Of a DNA stretch of 62,987 nt, positions 42,371-51,066 are shown piece after piece; positions within the stretch are counted from its first letter, which is position 1; the number at the start of each line of letters is the position of its first letter. The stretch is from assembly GCA_020048635.1 (NCBI GenBank), contig JAIFMF010000033.1, positions 1 to 62,987 on the forward strand. The letters run 5' to 3'. The notes beneath the pieces are model-generated. The model was not told the DNA's origin. It did not search any database and saw only the letters and a list, made by a program, of their open reading frames with translations. The translations under genes and the position numbers were made by a program. The stretch is from Desulfobacula sp. (GTDB lineage: Bacteria > Desulfobacterota > Desulfobacteria > Desulfobacterales > Desulfobacteraceae).

Positions 42371-42451
42371 ATATCTCTCTTGATTTTAAGATCATTTCAT
42401 GTAAAAAAAGGATAAAATGGGTTTCATTTTCAAAAAACCAGGGAGGGTGAC

Positions 42452-42607
42452 ATGACAAAACCATTTGGCTACTCTTCAGATTTTGAACGGGCGCTTGATT
42501 TCGGTCGCCCCCCCAACATAAAAAAACTTTTCCCTAATCCAGGTCCCAAAGCGAAACAAATCCAATCTGAAAATCAATTCCAACAAAGGTCTGGAAGGAA
42601 ATTTTGA
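42452..42607 (+). CDS. Small protein upstream of flgM cluster
   Basis: A 51-codon frame opens with ATG after GGGAGGGTGAC, a strong ribosome site. The protein begins MTKPFGYSSDFERALDFGRP and is basic and proline-rich, with no membrane segment. No family is known to me. It precedes the FlgM-associated gene by 66 bases and follows the palindrome, so it may be the first gene of the small cluster. It is short enough to be missed by common gene callers. Confidence 0.5.
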   Translation: MTKPFGYSSDFERALDFGRPPNIKKLFPNPGPKAKQIQSENQFQQRSGRKF

Positions 42608-42672
42608 AGATTAAAAAAAAACTTAAGTTTTAAATTTCTTAGGCCGATATTATTGTCTAAGGAGAGAAATAG

Positions 42673-43095
42673 ATGCAGATACCTTCATACCAGATACAAA
42701 ATGTCCTGAAAGTTTACTCAAAACAATTGAGCCAGGGCAAAATCATGAGCAGAAACAGGTTCGGTAATGCCAACACAAGTTCTGCCGACAGCGTGACCAT
42801 CTCTTCCGAAGGAAAACGACAGGCCATTATCGATAAAGTCGCCGCTAATATTGTTGATCGGATTATCACGGAAGGGCCTAAAGAAAAAAATGAAGAAATA
42901 ATTACCTCACAGATTGAAAAAGAACTTGGGAAAAAAATCAATTTCACAAAAGATAGAAATCAGTTCACTTATACCGTGATTGATGAAAACAATCAAAAAA
43001 CCACCCGAACTCTGTCTGTTGAGGATTCGAAATTTATCCTGAAACGCATGACGGAACTGGCGCGGCAGGTCGCGAACAGCAATATGGAGTTATAA
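42673..43095 (+). CDS. FlgM-associated protein (DVU0524-like)
   Basis: The 140-residue protein starts MQIPSYQIQNVLKVYSKQL and has a serine-rich linker with SADSVTISSEGKRQ, resembling the DVU0524 type of FlgM-associated proteins that sit just upstream of flgM in Desulfovibrio-like bacteria. Their role is not established, although the conserved pairing suggests a link to anti-sigma-28 control or flagellar assembly. AGGAGAGAAATAG precedes the ATG. It is 13 bases before flgM, so they share a transcript. Confidence 0.75.
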   Translation: MQIPSYQIQNVLKVYSKQLSQGKIMSRNRFGNANTSSADSVTISSEGKRQAIIDKVAANIVDRIITEGPKEKNEEIITSQIEKELGKKINFTKDRNQFTYTVIDENNQKTTRTLSVEDSKFILKRMTELARQVANSNMEL

Positions 43096-43108
43096 GGAGA
43101 TACAAATC

Positions 43109-43408
43109 ATGAAAATATCCAACACCACTCCCAATTATATCAACCAGGCCTATGCCGGTCAAATGAGCAACACTGCCAATCAGAATTTGAAATCTCAAAA
43201 ACCGGCTGATGAAATAACAGACAGCATTAATTTATCGAACGAAACAAAACTTCGGCAGAAAATAAGTATAGCCATGGAAAACGAGCCTGTGGAAAGAAAA
43301 AAATATGTGGCCGATATCAAGCAGCAAGTTGAAACCAATCAATATAATATCAATGCCGAAACCGTTGCTGAAAAAATAGTGGGTTCTTCCATGAACCAAT
43401 TCGGATAA
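43109..43408 (+). CDS. flgM: Anti-sigma-28 factor FlgM
   Basis: The 99-residue product has a disordered first half and the FlgM C-terminal sigma-binding region DIKQQVETNQYNINAETVAE followed by KIVGS. FlgM holds FliA (sigma-28) inactive until it is exported through the completed hook-basal body. AAGGAGATACAAATC precedes the ATG. It is the second gene of the flagellar-regulation group here, though no structural flagellar gene is in the window. Confidence 0.9.
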   Translation: MKISNTTPNYINQAYAGQMSNTANQNLKSQKPADEITDSINLSNETKLRQKISIAMENEPVERKKYVADIKQQVETNQYNINAETVAEKIVGSSMNQFG

Positions 43409-43517
43409 TAGCAATAATTGCCCGGCATTTTTTTCTTTATTCTGGCACCATCCCTTACGAATGAAATTCAACCATCTGATTTTACAGTTTTTTTTGAAAT
43501 ATTCCCAAAATTCACTA

Positions 43518-43534
43518 TTGGCACATCTTTTGCT
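43518..43534 (+). promoter_or_regulatory. Sigma-54 promoter
   Basis: TTGGCACATCTTTTGCT matches the sigma-54 consensus completely: -24 GG, -12 GC with ten bases between. The predicted start is near 43545, and the 151-residue gene begins 20 bases later with a GGAG site. Confidence 0.85.
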
Positions 43535-43564
43535 TAAAGTATTTTAAGTAAAAAGGAGACCATT

Positions 43565-44020
43565 ATGACGAATATAAGCCCAATCAATGAAGCCAACCCC
43601 ACCTTTGGGGCCCCAAATGCCAGACCTTCAAAAACAGTAGAAACTGATTCTTTTGGAATTGCTCTCGGCAAGGCCCTGGATAAAGCACAGGAGTCGGAAA
43701 TGGAAGGGACAATGGCTAGTGCTTTGATGGAAATCGGTTCCAAAGAGCTAAAAATTATTAATACTTCTGATATTATTTCCCAAAAAACGGACAAACTTCT
43801 AGAAATGCTGGAATCTTATTCTTCTAAATTAGATAATCCGGCGATTTCCTTAAAAAGCATTGCCCCGGTTCTCGATGAGATCAATAAGAAGGCTGAAAGC
43901 CTGCTGAAAGAAGCCCAGTTCCTGACCGATGCAGATACAGCCTTAAAAAAGATTGCAACCCAGACCATTGTTACAGCTCAGAAAGAATATCTGAAATTCC
44001 AAAGGGGGGATTATCTTTGA
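43565..44020 (+). CDS. Hypothetical protein driven by sigma-54 promoter
   Basis: The 151-residue protein is not recognised. It has a serine/proline-poor N-terminus and helical segments (LMEIGSKELKIINTSDIIS, KKAESLLKEAQ and a C-terminal helix) suggesting a coiled or helical-bundle protein in the cytoplasm. It sits behind a perfect sigma-54 promoter and beside flgM, so a flagellar chaperone- or rod/filament-associated role is likely but unproven. Its last ten bases overlap the end of mazG on the other strand. Confidence 0.65.
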   Translation: MTNISPINEANPTFGAPNARPSKTVETDSFGIALGKALDKAQESEMEGTMASALMEIGSKELKIINTSDIISQKTDKLLEMLESYSSKLDNPAISLKSIAPVLDEINKKAESLLKEAQFLTDADTALKKIATQTIVTAQKEYLKFQRGDYL

Positions 44021-44799
44021 TAGGAACGCTTTGCCCGGTCCCAGAGCAGTTCTTTCTCATCTCTTGAAAGAGTTTGAAGAATAAGATTTTTTTCTTTCAA
44101 TTCTTTTTCCATTAACCGGAATCTGCCTTCAAATTTTGCCGTTGCCTGGGCAAGGGCGGTTTCCGGATGAAACTGTGCAGCTCTTGCCACGTTGACCAGA
44201 GAAAAAAGAATATCCCCAAATTCCATTGCCGCTTCATTTTTGTCCTGCGATTTTAAAGCGGATTCAAATTCTACAATTTCGCTTTTGGCTGTGTCCAGTA
44301 TCTCTTCAGAGTTATCCCAATCAAATCCCACTTTGACAACACATTGGGATACCTTTAATGCCCTGATCAGGGAAGGCATCCCCGAGGGAACGGAATCCAG
44401 AACGGATTCCGATTTCCGGCAATCATCGTTTCCCTTTTCCAGGGCTTTAATGCTCTCCCATTGGCGGTTCAGCTCGCCTTCATTTGAAATAACAGCATCC
44501 TCATAGACATGGGGATGCCGGCGAATCATTTTTTGGGCAACGGTTTCAACAACCCCTGACAAGTTAATCGTTTTTTTTTCCTGAAAGATCTCAAGGATGA
44601 ATAAGAGCTGAAACAACACATCTCCAAGTTCCTCACAGATATTTTGGAGATCTTTTTTTACAATGGCTTCCTCCAGCTCATAAACTTCCTCAACAAGGCA
44701 TTGCCACATGGTTTCAGGGGTTTGTTTTCTATCCCAGGCACACCCATTATCACTTCTTAATGTTCTGATGATGTCAAACAGCTTATCCAGTGTTTCCAA
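44011..44799 (-). CDS. mazG: MazG nucleoside triphosphate pyrophosphohydrolase
   Basis: The 262-residue protein has two MazG repeats. The first has CAWDRKQTPETMWQCLVEE and EELGDVLFQLLFI with the E-E-x-x-E-D metal pattern; the second has VGFDWDNSEEIL and EFGDILFSLVNVAR. It hydrolyses NTPs or dNTPs to the monophosphate, part of nucleotide-pool sanitation and ppGpp-linked responses. It follows cvpA by four bases on the same strand and is the last gene there. Confidence 0.93.
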   Translation of the reverse strand: METLDKLFDIIRTLRSDNGCAWDRKQTPETMWQCLVEEVYELEEAIVKKDLQNICEELGDVLFQLLFILEIFQEKKTINLSGVVETVAQKMIRRHPHVYEDAVISNEGELNRQWESIKALEKGNDDCRKSESVLDSVPSGMPSLIRALKVSQCVVKVGFDWDNSEEILDTAKSEIVEFESALKSQDKNEAAMEFGDILFSLVNVARAAQFHPETALAQATAKFEGRFRLMEKELKEKNLILQTLSRDEKELLWDRAKRSYQR

Positions 44800-44803
44800 A
44801 ATA

Positions 44804-45310
44804 TTACAAGATTCCTTCCAGTTTCTTTACAAAATCCTTTCTGGTATTTTTAGAAACGAATAGGGTCATGGATTTAGATATTTTTGCAACATAGGGAGAC
44901 AGTTTTGAGCCTCCAATCACAGTTGAGCCTTTCGGAACAAAATGGGTGATCATAATAAAAATGACGGACACGATCAAGAGGCCTTTTGCTGCGCCAAAAA
45001 CAAGACCAAAGGTCCTGTCCACCCATCCTAAAAAAACAAGGTTTAACAATTTCCGGATCAGGATGGAAATGAAGCTGACAATGATCAAAATGACACAGAA
45101 TAAAACAAAAAATGCCGATAGATTTCTGACTCCCGGATTATGAACCCATTTTTCAATATGGACACTGATCAGGGGATAATAGGTATAGGCGCCGTAGAAG
45201 CCTGCTACAACCCCTATAATTCCGGATACTTCGCCAATCAGACCCTTAAAAAGACCCCGTATCAGGCAAAATGCAATAATCACGATGATGATGACATCAA
45301 AAGTGTTCAT
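44804..45310 (-). CDS. cvpA: CvpA family membrane protein
   Basis: The 168-residue protein has four hydrophobic segments and the CvpA hallmarks: DVIIIVIIAFCLIRGLFKG, GEVSGIIGVVAGFYGA and GWVDRTFGLVFGAAKGLLIV. The family is named for colicin V production but its general role is unsettled; it is linked to envelope and phosphoribosyl functions. It is divergent from phoH and followed by mazG. Confidence 0.9.
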   Translation of the reverse strand: MNTFDVIIIVIIAFCLIRGLFKGLIGEVSGIIGVVAGFYGAYTYYPLISVHIEKWVHNPGVRNLSAFFVLFCVILIIVSFISILIRKLLNLVFLGWVDRTFGLVFGAAKGLLIVSVIFIMITHFVPKGSTVIGGSKLSPYVAKISKSMTLFVSKNTRKDFVKKLEGIL

Positions 45311-45418
45311 GTTACCTCTGTTTTTTTTGATGAAAAGCCCCTTCTCAATAACAATGAACCCGATTTTTAGTCAAGATTTTTATTGACCTTTAAGCAAATA
45401 AAATGCACCCTATAGGCC

Positions 45419-46369
45419 ATGAAAAGCGTAGAATTTCAAAACCTCGGGCTTACCAGAGATCTTTTCGGTCATCAGAACATCAATCTGGATAAAATCTGTG
45501 AAGCATTTGATGTCAAGATCAACTCAAGAGGAAATTCCCTCCTCATTAATGGCGACTCTCAGAGTGTGACCCTGGCGGAAAAACTGCTTCATGAGTTCTA
45601 TCATCTCATGGAAAACAATTTTTGTTTCAGTGATGCCGACTTTGATGCTGCCATCAACACGGTTAAACAAAACACCCATACCCATCTCAAAGATATCTTT
45701 TTAACCACTGTCTATAAAACCGTAAAAAACAAACCTATCACACCAAGGAATCTGACTCAGCAAAAATATACAGAGGCCATTCTCAAAAATGATATTCTTT
45801 TTTCTATCGGCCCTGCCGGAACCGGAAAAACCTATCTTGCCATGGCTCTTGCAATGGCTGCCTTTTCACGGGGAGAAGTAAAAAAAATTGTCCTGACAAG
45901 GCCTGCGGTGGAAGCCGGGGAAGCCCTGGGGTTTCTTCCCGGAGACCTTGCCCAGAAGATCAACCCATACTTAAGACCCCTGTATGATGCCCTTTATGAC
46001 ATGATGGAATTTGAAAAAGCAAAATCTCTTATAGAACAAGATATCATCGAAATTGCGCCGCTTGCGTTCATGCGGGGAAGAACCCTGAACAATGCCTTCA
46101 TCATCCTGGATGAAGCCCAGAATACAACCTCAGAGCAGATGAAAATGTTATTAACCCGGATCGGCTATGGTTCAAAGGCGATTATTACGGGAGATATTAC
46201 ACAGATAGATCTGCCCTCGAAGAAAAAATCCGGTCTTATTGAAGCCAGAAATATTCTGACAAAAATAAAGGGCATTGAATTCATATATTTCTCAAAGGAT
46301 GATGTTGTCCGACACAAACTCGTATCCAACATCATTGACGCCTATGAAAAAAAGCAAGAACGAAAATAG
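45419..46369 (+). CDS. phoH: PhoH-like ATPase (YbeZ)
   Basis: The 316-residue protein has a KH-like start and a PhoH ATPase domain: FSIGPAGTGKTYLAMA (Walker A), VLTRPAVEAGEALGFLPGDL, IILDEAQNT (Walker B) and TGDITQIDL. In other bacteria it is paired with YbeY in ribosome and rRNA quality control. The next gene overlaps its end by 26 bases. The start ATG lacks a strong ribosome site; the upstream region shows only TAGG. Confidence 0.92.
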   Translation: MKSVEFQNLGLTRDLFGHQNINLDKICEAFDVKINSRGNSLLINGDSQSVTLAEKLLHEFYHLMENNFCFSDADFDAAINTVKQNTHTHLKDIFLTTVYKTVKNKPITPRNLTQQKYTEAILKNDILFSIGPAGTGKTYLAMALAMAAFSRGEVKKIVLTRPAVEAGEALGFLPGDLAQKINPYLRPLYDALYDMMEFEKAKSLIEQDIIEIAPLAFMRGRTLNNAFIILDEAQNTTSEQMKMLLTRIGYGSKAIITGDITQIDLPSKKKSGLIEARNILTKIKGIEFIYFSKDDVVRHKLVSNIIDAYEKKQERK

Positions 46370-48686
46370 TATTGAACAATTAAAAAATTTTTTTCTGACT
46401 TCACAGTCTGTCCTCTGGGTTCTGCTTTTTGTCATAACTCTTGCCTTTACAATTACACACTATCCGGGACAGAGCAATCCATCCTATTCTTATACTATAG
46501 GGGATGTGGCAAAAAGGGATATTAAGGCCCCAAAAAATTTCTTTGTTGAAGATAAAGCCGCTACAAATCAAAAAAAGAACGAGGTCAGAGAGTCTGTCAA
46601 ATCCGTATATGATTATGATGCCGGACTCGTGGACAGGATAGCAGCTAATATTGACAATGCCATGAAAGTTCCCCGAGAACTGTTTGCCAAAGCAAACGAA
46701 CATGACCCGGAGCCAACTCTTGCTATTGTGCTGGAAACAAAAGCTGCTTTTGAAGAAAAACTGGGAATCGAAGTTAGCAAAAATGCCTATGCTGTTTTAC
46801 ACCGATATCAATTCTCCTCTGATATTTCCATGAAGATGAAAATCGTTCTTGAAAAAATTCTGGCCATCGGTGTTGTGGCCAACAAAGAGCTTTTATTGAA
46901 AGAAGAAAACAAGGGGATTGTTCTTCAGACTATTGGTACCAGGGATGAAAGAATTGTCAATGTTTTAAAAACCTTTTACAGCCCTGAGCAGGCAAAAGTT
47001 ATGGTTCGGATCGAAGGGCAGCCAATCCTGAAGGATTTGAATTACAATCTGTCCAACCTGATCGTTGACCTTTGCCAGAGACTGCTGCAACCCAATATTT
47101 CCCTGAATAAAAATGAAACGGAAAGAAGAAGCCAGGACGCTGCAGCTCAGATCAAGCCGATCCTCTATCAAATCGTTGCAGGCGAGATGATTCTCAGGGA
47201 AGGAGAGCGTGTTGACAAAGTACAGTTGGTAAAACTCAATGCCCTCCAGGAGCAGGTGGAAGAAAAGGATATCTTCGTTTCCAGTACAGGGCTTGCCCTG
47301 ATTACTTTTCTCACGATTTTAACGGTATATCTTCTTTTTATAAAAAACCATAAAAAATTAAAGCCTGACCATAATAAGCATATACTCTTTCTTGCTCTTG
47401 GGCTTGTCCTTTATCTGACCTTTGCCAAAGCAGCAACCTATATTGCTCAGTCCGCCAACCCGGACCTATCCTGGGATATTTCTTCAGTCTCTTTTTTCAT
47501 GATCATTCCGATCCCTGCAGCTGCAATGGTAACATGCCTCTTTCTCGGGTTTGACATTGCAGTTTTTTTTACATTCATTCTGGCCTTGCTGACAAGCCTT
47601 GCTTTTTCCGGCAATCTGGAAGTTTTTATTTTCTTCTTTTTATCCAGCATTGCAGCCGCATATTGGATAAAAGAACGGCAGGAAAGAAAAAATTTCATTA
47701 TCGCAGGATTCAAGCTCGCAATGTTCAATGTTGCACTAGCGCTTTCCCTTTCATTTTATTCCCTTTCTCAGCCGCCAGACGTCATCATTCTTGCTAAAGA
47801 AATGGCTTTTGCTTTCTGCGGGGGGCTATTTTCAGTCACACTCACCATTGGTTTCGCTCCACTCATTGAAGTTATTTTTGATTATTCAACAGACTCCAAG
47901 CTCTTGGAATTTGCTAATCTTGATCAACCATTAATGCGACGATTGATGATTGAAGCTCCCGGCACCTATAACCACAGTGTCATTGTTGCCACGCTTTCCG
48001 AAGCGGCTGCCTCCTCCATCAACGCCGGCACTCTGAGAGCAAAAGTTATGGGTTACTATCATGATATCGGAAAGCTCGATAAAACATTGTATTTCATAGA
48101 AAATCAGGCCGATGGGAAAAATAAACACGACAAGCTTTCTCCATCCATGTCTGCCCTGATATTAATTCAGCATGTTAAAAAAGGGATTGAACTTGCACGG
48201 CAACATAAACTCGGAAACGAAATTCTTGAAAGCATTACCCAGCATCACGGGACGTCTCTGATTAAATATTTTTACCAAAAAAGTCTGAATAGCGGAAATG
48301 ACACTGTCAAAGAAGAAGATTTCAGGTATCCAGGCCCCAAACCCCAGACAAGAGAGGCGGCCATTGTCATGCTGGCAGACGTTGTAGAGGCTGCCATCCG
48401 GGCTCTTGACCGCCCGACACCGGCAAGGATTCAAGGTCGGGTAAAAGAACTGATCAATGATATTTTTGCCGATGGCCAGCTTGAAGAATGCGAATTGACC
48501 TTAAAAGACCTTCACCAAATAGCTAAAAGCTTTAACAATATTTTGACCAGTATTTATCACAACCGCATAGAATATCCGGACAGACCCCAGGAAAAGAAAA
48601 AAGAAAAAAATGGCATCATTAAAGATACTGATCGACAATCAGCAAAAAAAGAAATTCCCAACGGACAAAATCCGCCTCCATTCTGA
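46344..48686 (+). CDS. 7TM-HD family phosphohydrolase (PgpH/YqfF-like)
   Basis: From the ATG at 46344 the product has about 780 residues: a 7TMR-HD extracellular region after an initial membrane helix (VLWVLLFVITLAFTITHY), a membrane block of six to seven hydrophobic segments, and a cytoplasmic HD domain with YNHSVIVATL, MGYYHDIGKLD and ITQHHGTSLI as metal residues. The family includes cyclic-di-AMP phosphodiesterase PgpH. The upstream in-frame ATG at 46275 would read into phoH and is unlikely. It sits between phoH and ybeY in the common order; its end overlaps the ybeY start. Confidence 0.9.
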   Translation: MKKSKNENSIEQLKNFFLTSQSVLWVLLFVITLAFTITHYPGQSNPSYSYTIGDVAKRDIKAPKNFFVEDKAATNQKKNEVRESVKSVYDYDAGLVDRIAANIDNAMKVPRELFAKANEHDPEPTLAIVLETKAAFEEKLGIEVSKNAYAVLHRYQFSSDISMKMKIVLEKILAIGVVANKELLLKEENKGIVLQTIGTRDERIVNVLKTFYSPEQAKVMVRIEGQPILKDLNYNLSNLIVDLCQRLLQPNISLNKNETERRSQDAAAQIKPILYQIVAGEMILREGERVDKVQLVKLNALQEQVEEKDIFVSSTGLALITFLTILTVYLLFIKNHKKLKPDHNKHILFLALGLVLYLTFAKAATYIAQSANPDLSWDISSVSFFMIIPIPAAAMVTCLFLGFDIAVFFTFILALLTSLAFSGNLEVFIFFFLSSIAAAYWIKERQERKNFIIAGFKLAMFNVALALSLSFYSLSQPPDVIILAKEMAFAFCGGLFSVTLTIGFAPLIEVIFDYSTDSKLLEFANLDQPLMRRLMIEAPGTYNHSVIVATLSEAAASSINAGTLRAKVMGYYHDIGKLDKTLYFIENQADGKNKHDKLSPSMSALILIQHVKKGIELARQHKLGNEILESITQHHGTSLIKYFYQKSLNSGNDTVKEEDFRYPGPKPQTREAAIVMLADVVEAAIRALDRPTPARIQGRVKELINDIFADGQLEECELTLKDLHQIAKSFNNILTSIYHNRIEYPDRPQEKKKEKNGIIKDTDRQSAKKEIPNGQNPPPF

Positions 48687-49024
48687 TTACGGATGATACG
48701 CAGATCCAGGAGCTCAACCGGACCTACAGGGGAGTTGATACACCGACCAATGTGCTATCCTTTCCCATGCAGGAAGGAGAATTTTCAGATCTTACGCCAG
48801 GCCTTCTCGGGGATGTCGTCATCTCCTGTGATACTGCACAAAAAGAAGCCGACACGGCCGGCATCAATCTTTCTGAAAGAATGTCCCAGCTTTTGATCCA
48901 CGGGGTTCTTCATCTGGTTGGATTTGATCATGAAAGAGGTGAGCAGGGCGAAAGGAATATGGAAGATAAAAGCTTTGAACTGCTTAAATTAATAGAACCG
49001 AATAAAGATTTACCCATATTCTGA
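48610..49024 (+). pseudogene. ybeY: ybeY, endoribonuclease gene with internal deletion/frameshift
   Basis: YbeY N-terminal sequence ILIDNQQKKKFPTDKI starts at ATG 48610 but hits TGA at 48694. The rest of the protein, from SILITDDTQIQELNRTYRGV, through PTNVLSFPM and to the metal motif LLIHGVLHLVGFDH, is in a different frame (48671-49024). The usual 20 or so residues between the two parts (first helix) are absent, so a small deletion that also shifts frame occurred near 48671. The reading frame could only restart at a rare codon. YbeY matures 16S rRNA; either this copy is dead, or the sequence carries an assembly error here. The 3' part retains all three catalytic histidines. Confidence 0.75.
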
Positions 49025-49057
49025 ATACGGAATTTTAATAATGGAGGAACAGAACTC

Positions 49058-49777
49058 ATGGCACAACTGGCTGTAAATGTAGATCATGTGGCAACTTTAC
49101 GGGAAGCGCGAGGTATCAACTATCCTGATCCGGTCGGAGCTGCTGTTGCTGCTGAAACAGCAGGGGCTGACGGTATTGTTGTTCACCTGCGAGAAGACCG
49201 CCGCCATATCAAGGAAAGGGACGTCCGGCTGCTGAGAAAAATCGTACAGACCAAACTCATCCTGGAAATGGCGTCCAGCAATGAAATGCTGGGGATTGCG
49301 TTGGATATCAAACCCGACTGCGTCACCCTTGTCCCGGAAAAAAGAGAAGAACTAACCACTGAGGGAGGGCTTGACCTTATCACCCACCAGGATCATATCC
49401 GAGAAGCCGTTACGACCTTAAAAAATGCCGGAATCGCCGTCTGCATCTTTATTGATCCGGATCTGGACCAGATAAAAATCGCTCACAAAATTGACGCGGA
49501 CATGATCGAAATCCATACTGGGGCCTTCTGTGATGCCGTAACCAAATTACAGAAACAACGAGAATTTTTAAGAATCGTTGATGCCGCAAAAATCGGAACC
49601 AAATTAAAGCTGGAAGTCAATGCCGGTCACGGGATCTCCTACAATACTATCAAGGCCTTTAAGGGGCTTACGGAAATCAGCGAATTCAGTATCGGCCACA
49701 GCATAGTCTCAAGAGCCATTCTCACCGGGATGGAACAGGCCGTCAGAGACATGAAACAATTAATATTAGCCCTCTGA
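49058..49777 (+). CDS. pdxJ: Pyridoxine 5'-phosphate synthase PdxJ
   Basis: The 239-residue TIM-barrel protein has the PdxJ signature LAVNVDHVATLREARG, the VVHLREDRRHI active-site loop, CVTLVPEKREE and LEVNAGHGISYNT. It condenses 3-amino-2-oxopropyl phosphate with deoxyxylulose phosphate into pyridoxine 5'-phosphate in vitamin B6 synthesis. Length and start match the family; GGAGGAAC lies upstream. It is 33 bases after the ybeY remnant. In other genomes pdxJ is often followed by acpS, here absent. Confidence 0.95.
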   Translation: MAQLAVNVDHVATLREARGINYPDPVGAAVAAETAGADGIVVHLREDRRHIKERDVRLLRKIVQTKLILEMASSNEMLGIALDIKPDCVTLVPEKREELTTEGGLDLITHQDHIREAVTTLKNAGIAVCIFIDPDLDQIKIAHKIDADMIEIHTGAFCDAVTKLQKQREFLRIVDAAKIGTKLKLEVNAGHGISYNTIKAFKGLTEISEFSIGHSIVSRAILTGMEQAVRDMKQLILAL

Positions 49778-49799
49778 CAACGGAACAAAGCATGGCATC

Positions 49800-49946
49800 G
49801 TGAAGTTGAAATTCGTTCAAAAGATCGACCTTGTCCTGACAGATCTGCGAATGCCCAGAAAAGACGGCATTGAGGTTATGAAGATCATCCGTCCACAGGT
49901 TCTTGAGAATAAACGCTTAAGCGATGAAAACAAAAATTTAATTTCT
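49800..49946 (+). pseudogene. Remnant of a response-regulator gene
   Basis: The in-frame sequence DLVLTDLRMPRKDGIEVMKI is the centre of a receiver domain with its phospho-acceptor Asp. It runs straight into PQVLENKRLSDENKNLIS, which resembles the linker helix after the receiver in sigma-54 regulators; the second half of the receiver (about 55-60 residues) is missing. No first strand and no output domain exist. A 10-base direct repeat TCCGTCCACA lies at the internal junction (49888-49897) and again just past the fragment (49951-49960). Confidence 0.6.
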
Positions 49947-50819
49947 ATCGTCCGTCCACACGATCCACCCGGACTTTTCTATGGCCATGGTGACACCGCA
50001 CTCATTGTTGGAGCCTACTGTTTCAAATTCCTGCCTTAAACGTTCCGGCGCGTTCTTAACCACATATCCCTTTCCGGACCAAAATAGAAGATCCTCATCA
50101 TTATAGTCATTTCCGATTGAAATAATATTATGGCGGTGAATCGATAATTTTTCAGCAAGATAGGCGGCGGTCCTTGACTTGGACACATCTTTATGGAAAA
50201 TTTCTATCCAGACAGATTGGTGATCAAGGGGGGATGTGGCATGAATGACGCTGAAATCAGATAGATCCGTTTTTATGGCCTCAATGTCCAGAGCATCTGC
50301 TGCCCCAGCCGGAATAATGGCCAGAACCTGTGTTGTTGCCGGATAAAAATCATGAGTGTTGTTGTCCTTCAGGGACGACCCATCTTCTGAATTAAGGGCC
50401 AGGCGAGTTTCAAAATCAGGGTTGGAGCTGCCATGAAATTTATATAAAAACTCCCGGGTATGAGGAATTGCTCTGTGTACCATGTAATCAAATTTCTTAA
50501 GGTCACAGTAGGCTGAAATTTTTTTTATATCGGGTAAAGACAAAGACTTTTGAAAAATAATGTCCCGGCCTGGAAATTCCATGATACCGGCCCCGGTGGA
50601 GAAAAGAACGTAATCGATGGAGAATACGCCTTGTCCCTTTCCAAGCCCAATGGCATTTAAGGCCTTTTCCAATGAATGTGCGGATCGGCCTGTGGCGACG
50701 GCCGTTATTATTCCATTCCGGCGCAGTCTCTCAAGAGCCGTCAGATCTTTGCGGCAAATGGTTTTATCATCCCTCATCAACGTTCCGTCAAGATCTGTAA
50801 TAAAAAGTTTTTTATTCAT
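49938..50819 (-). CDS. HAD-family (Cof-type) hydrolase
   Basis: The 293-residue protein has the four HAD motifs: nucleophile FITDLDGTLMRDD, motif II ATGRSAH, motif III Lys in the KLSIHRHNII region and motif IV IGNDYNDEDLL. The cap is of the C2B type, so the enzyme is a sugar-phosphate or nucleotide phosphatase of the Cof/YidA group. It is alone on its strand; its 3' end overlaps the last bases of the response-regulator remnant, so the original intergenic region was probably lost. Confidence 0.88.
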   Translation of the reverse strand: MNKKLFITDLDGTLMRDDKTICRKDLTALERLRRNGIITAVATGRSAHSLEKALNAIGLGKGQGVFSIDYVLFSTGAGIMEFPGRDIIFQKSLSLPDIKKISAYCDLKKFDYMVHRAIPHTREFLYKFHGSSNPDFETRLALNSEDGSSLKDNNTHDFYPATTQVLAIIPAGAADALDIEAIKTDLSDFSVIHATSPLDHQSVWIEIFHKDVSKSRTAAYLAEKLSIHRHNIISIGNDYNDEDLLFWSGKGYVVKNAPERLRQEFETVGSNNECGVTMAIEKSGWIVWTDDRN

Positions 50820-50928
50820 TTATTCCATTATTCTTTAAAAAATCCCGATTCCTTTTCACGTTGTAATACCTTTTTTTCAATGGATTCACAATATTGTTTT
50901 ACCTTCTGATACAATGCTTACAAAGCTA

Positions 50929-50958
50929 TTGACAACACCGTAATGCCTCACCTATAGT
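50929..50958 (+). promoter_or_regulatory. Promoter of the terC operon
   Basis: TTGACA and TATAGT are separated by 18 bases, giving a roughly 100-base leader before terC. The leader can form AGTCG/CGACT pairing with an inner CTTT/AAAG hairpin, but does not match the yybP-ykoY manganese riboswitch consensus as far as I can see. Confidence 0.6.
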
Positions 50959-51066
50959 GGATCGCCAAAGGTTAGAGTCGCATCATCTCTTTACGAATAA
51001 AGCGGAATACGACTAAAAAGCTTAAAAAAATTCAAACCGGGGATTTAAACTGTAGGAGACTATCAA

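Noticed and set aside
50959..51066. Possible yybP-ykoY manganese riboswitch before terC
   Set aside because: TerC genes often carry one, but the conserved GGGGAGUAG and the paired loop sequences are not found; only simple short stems are present.
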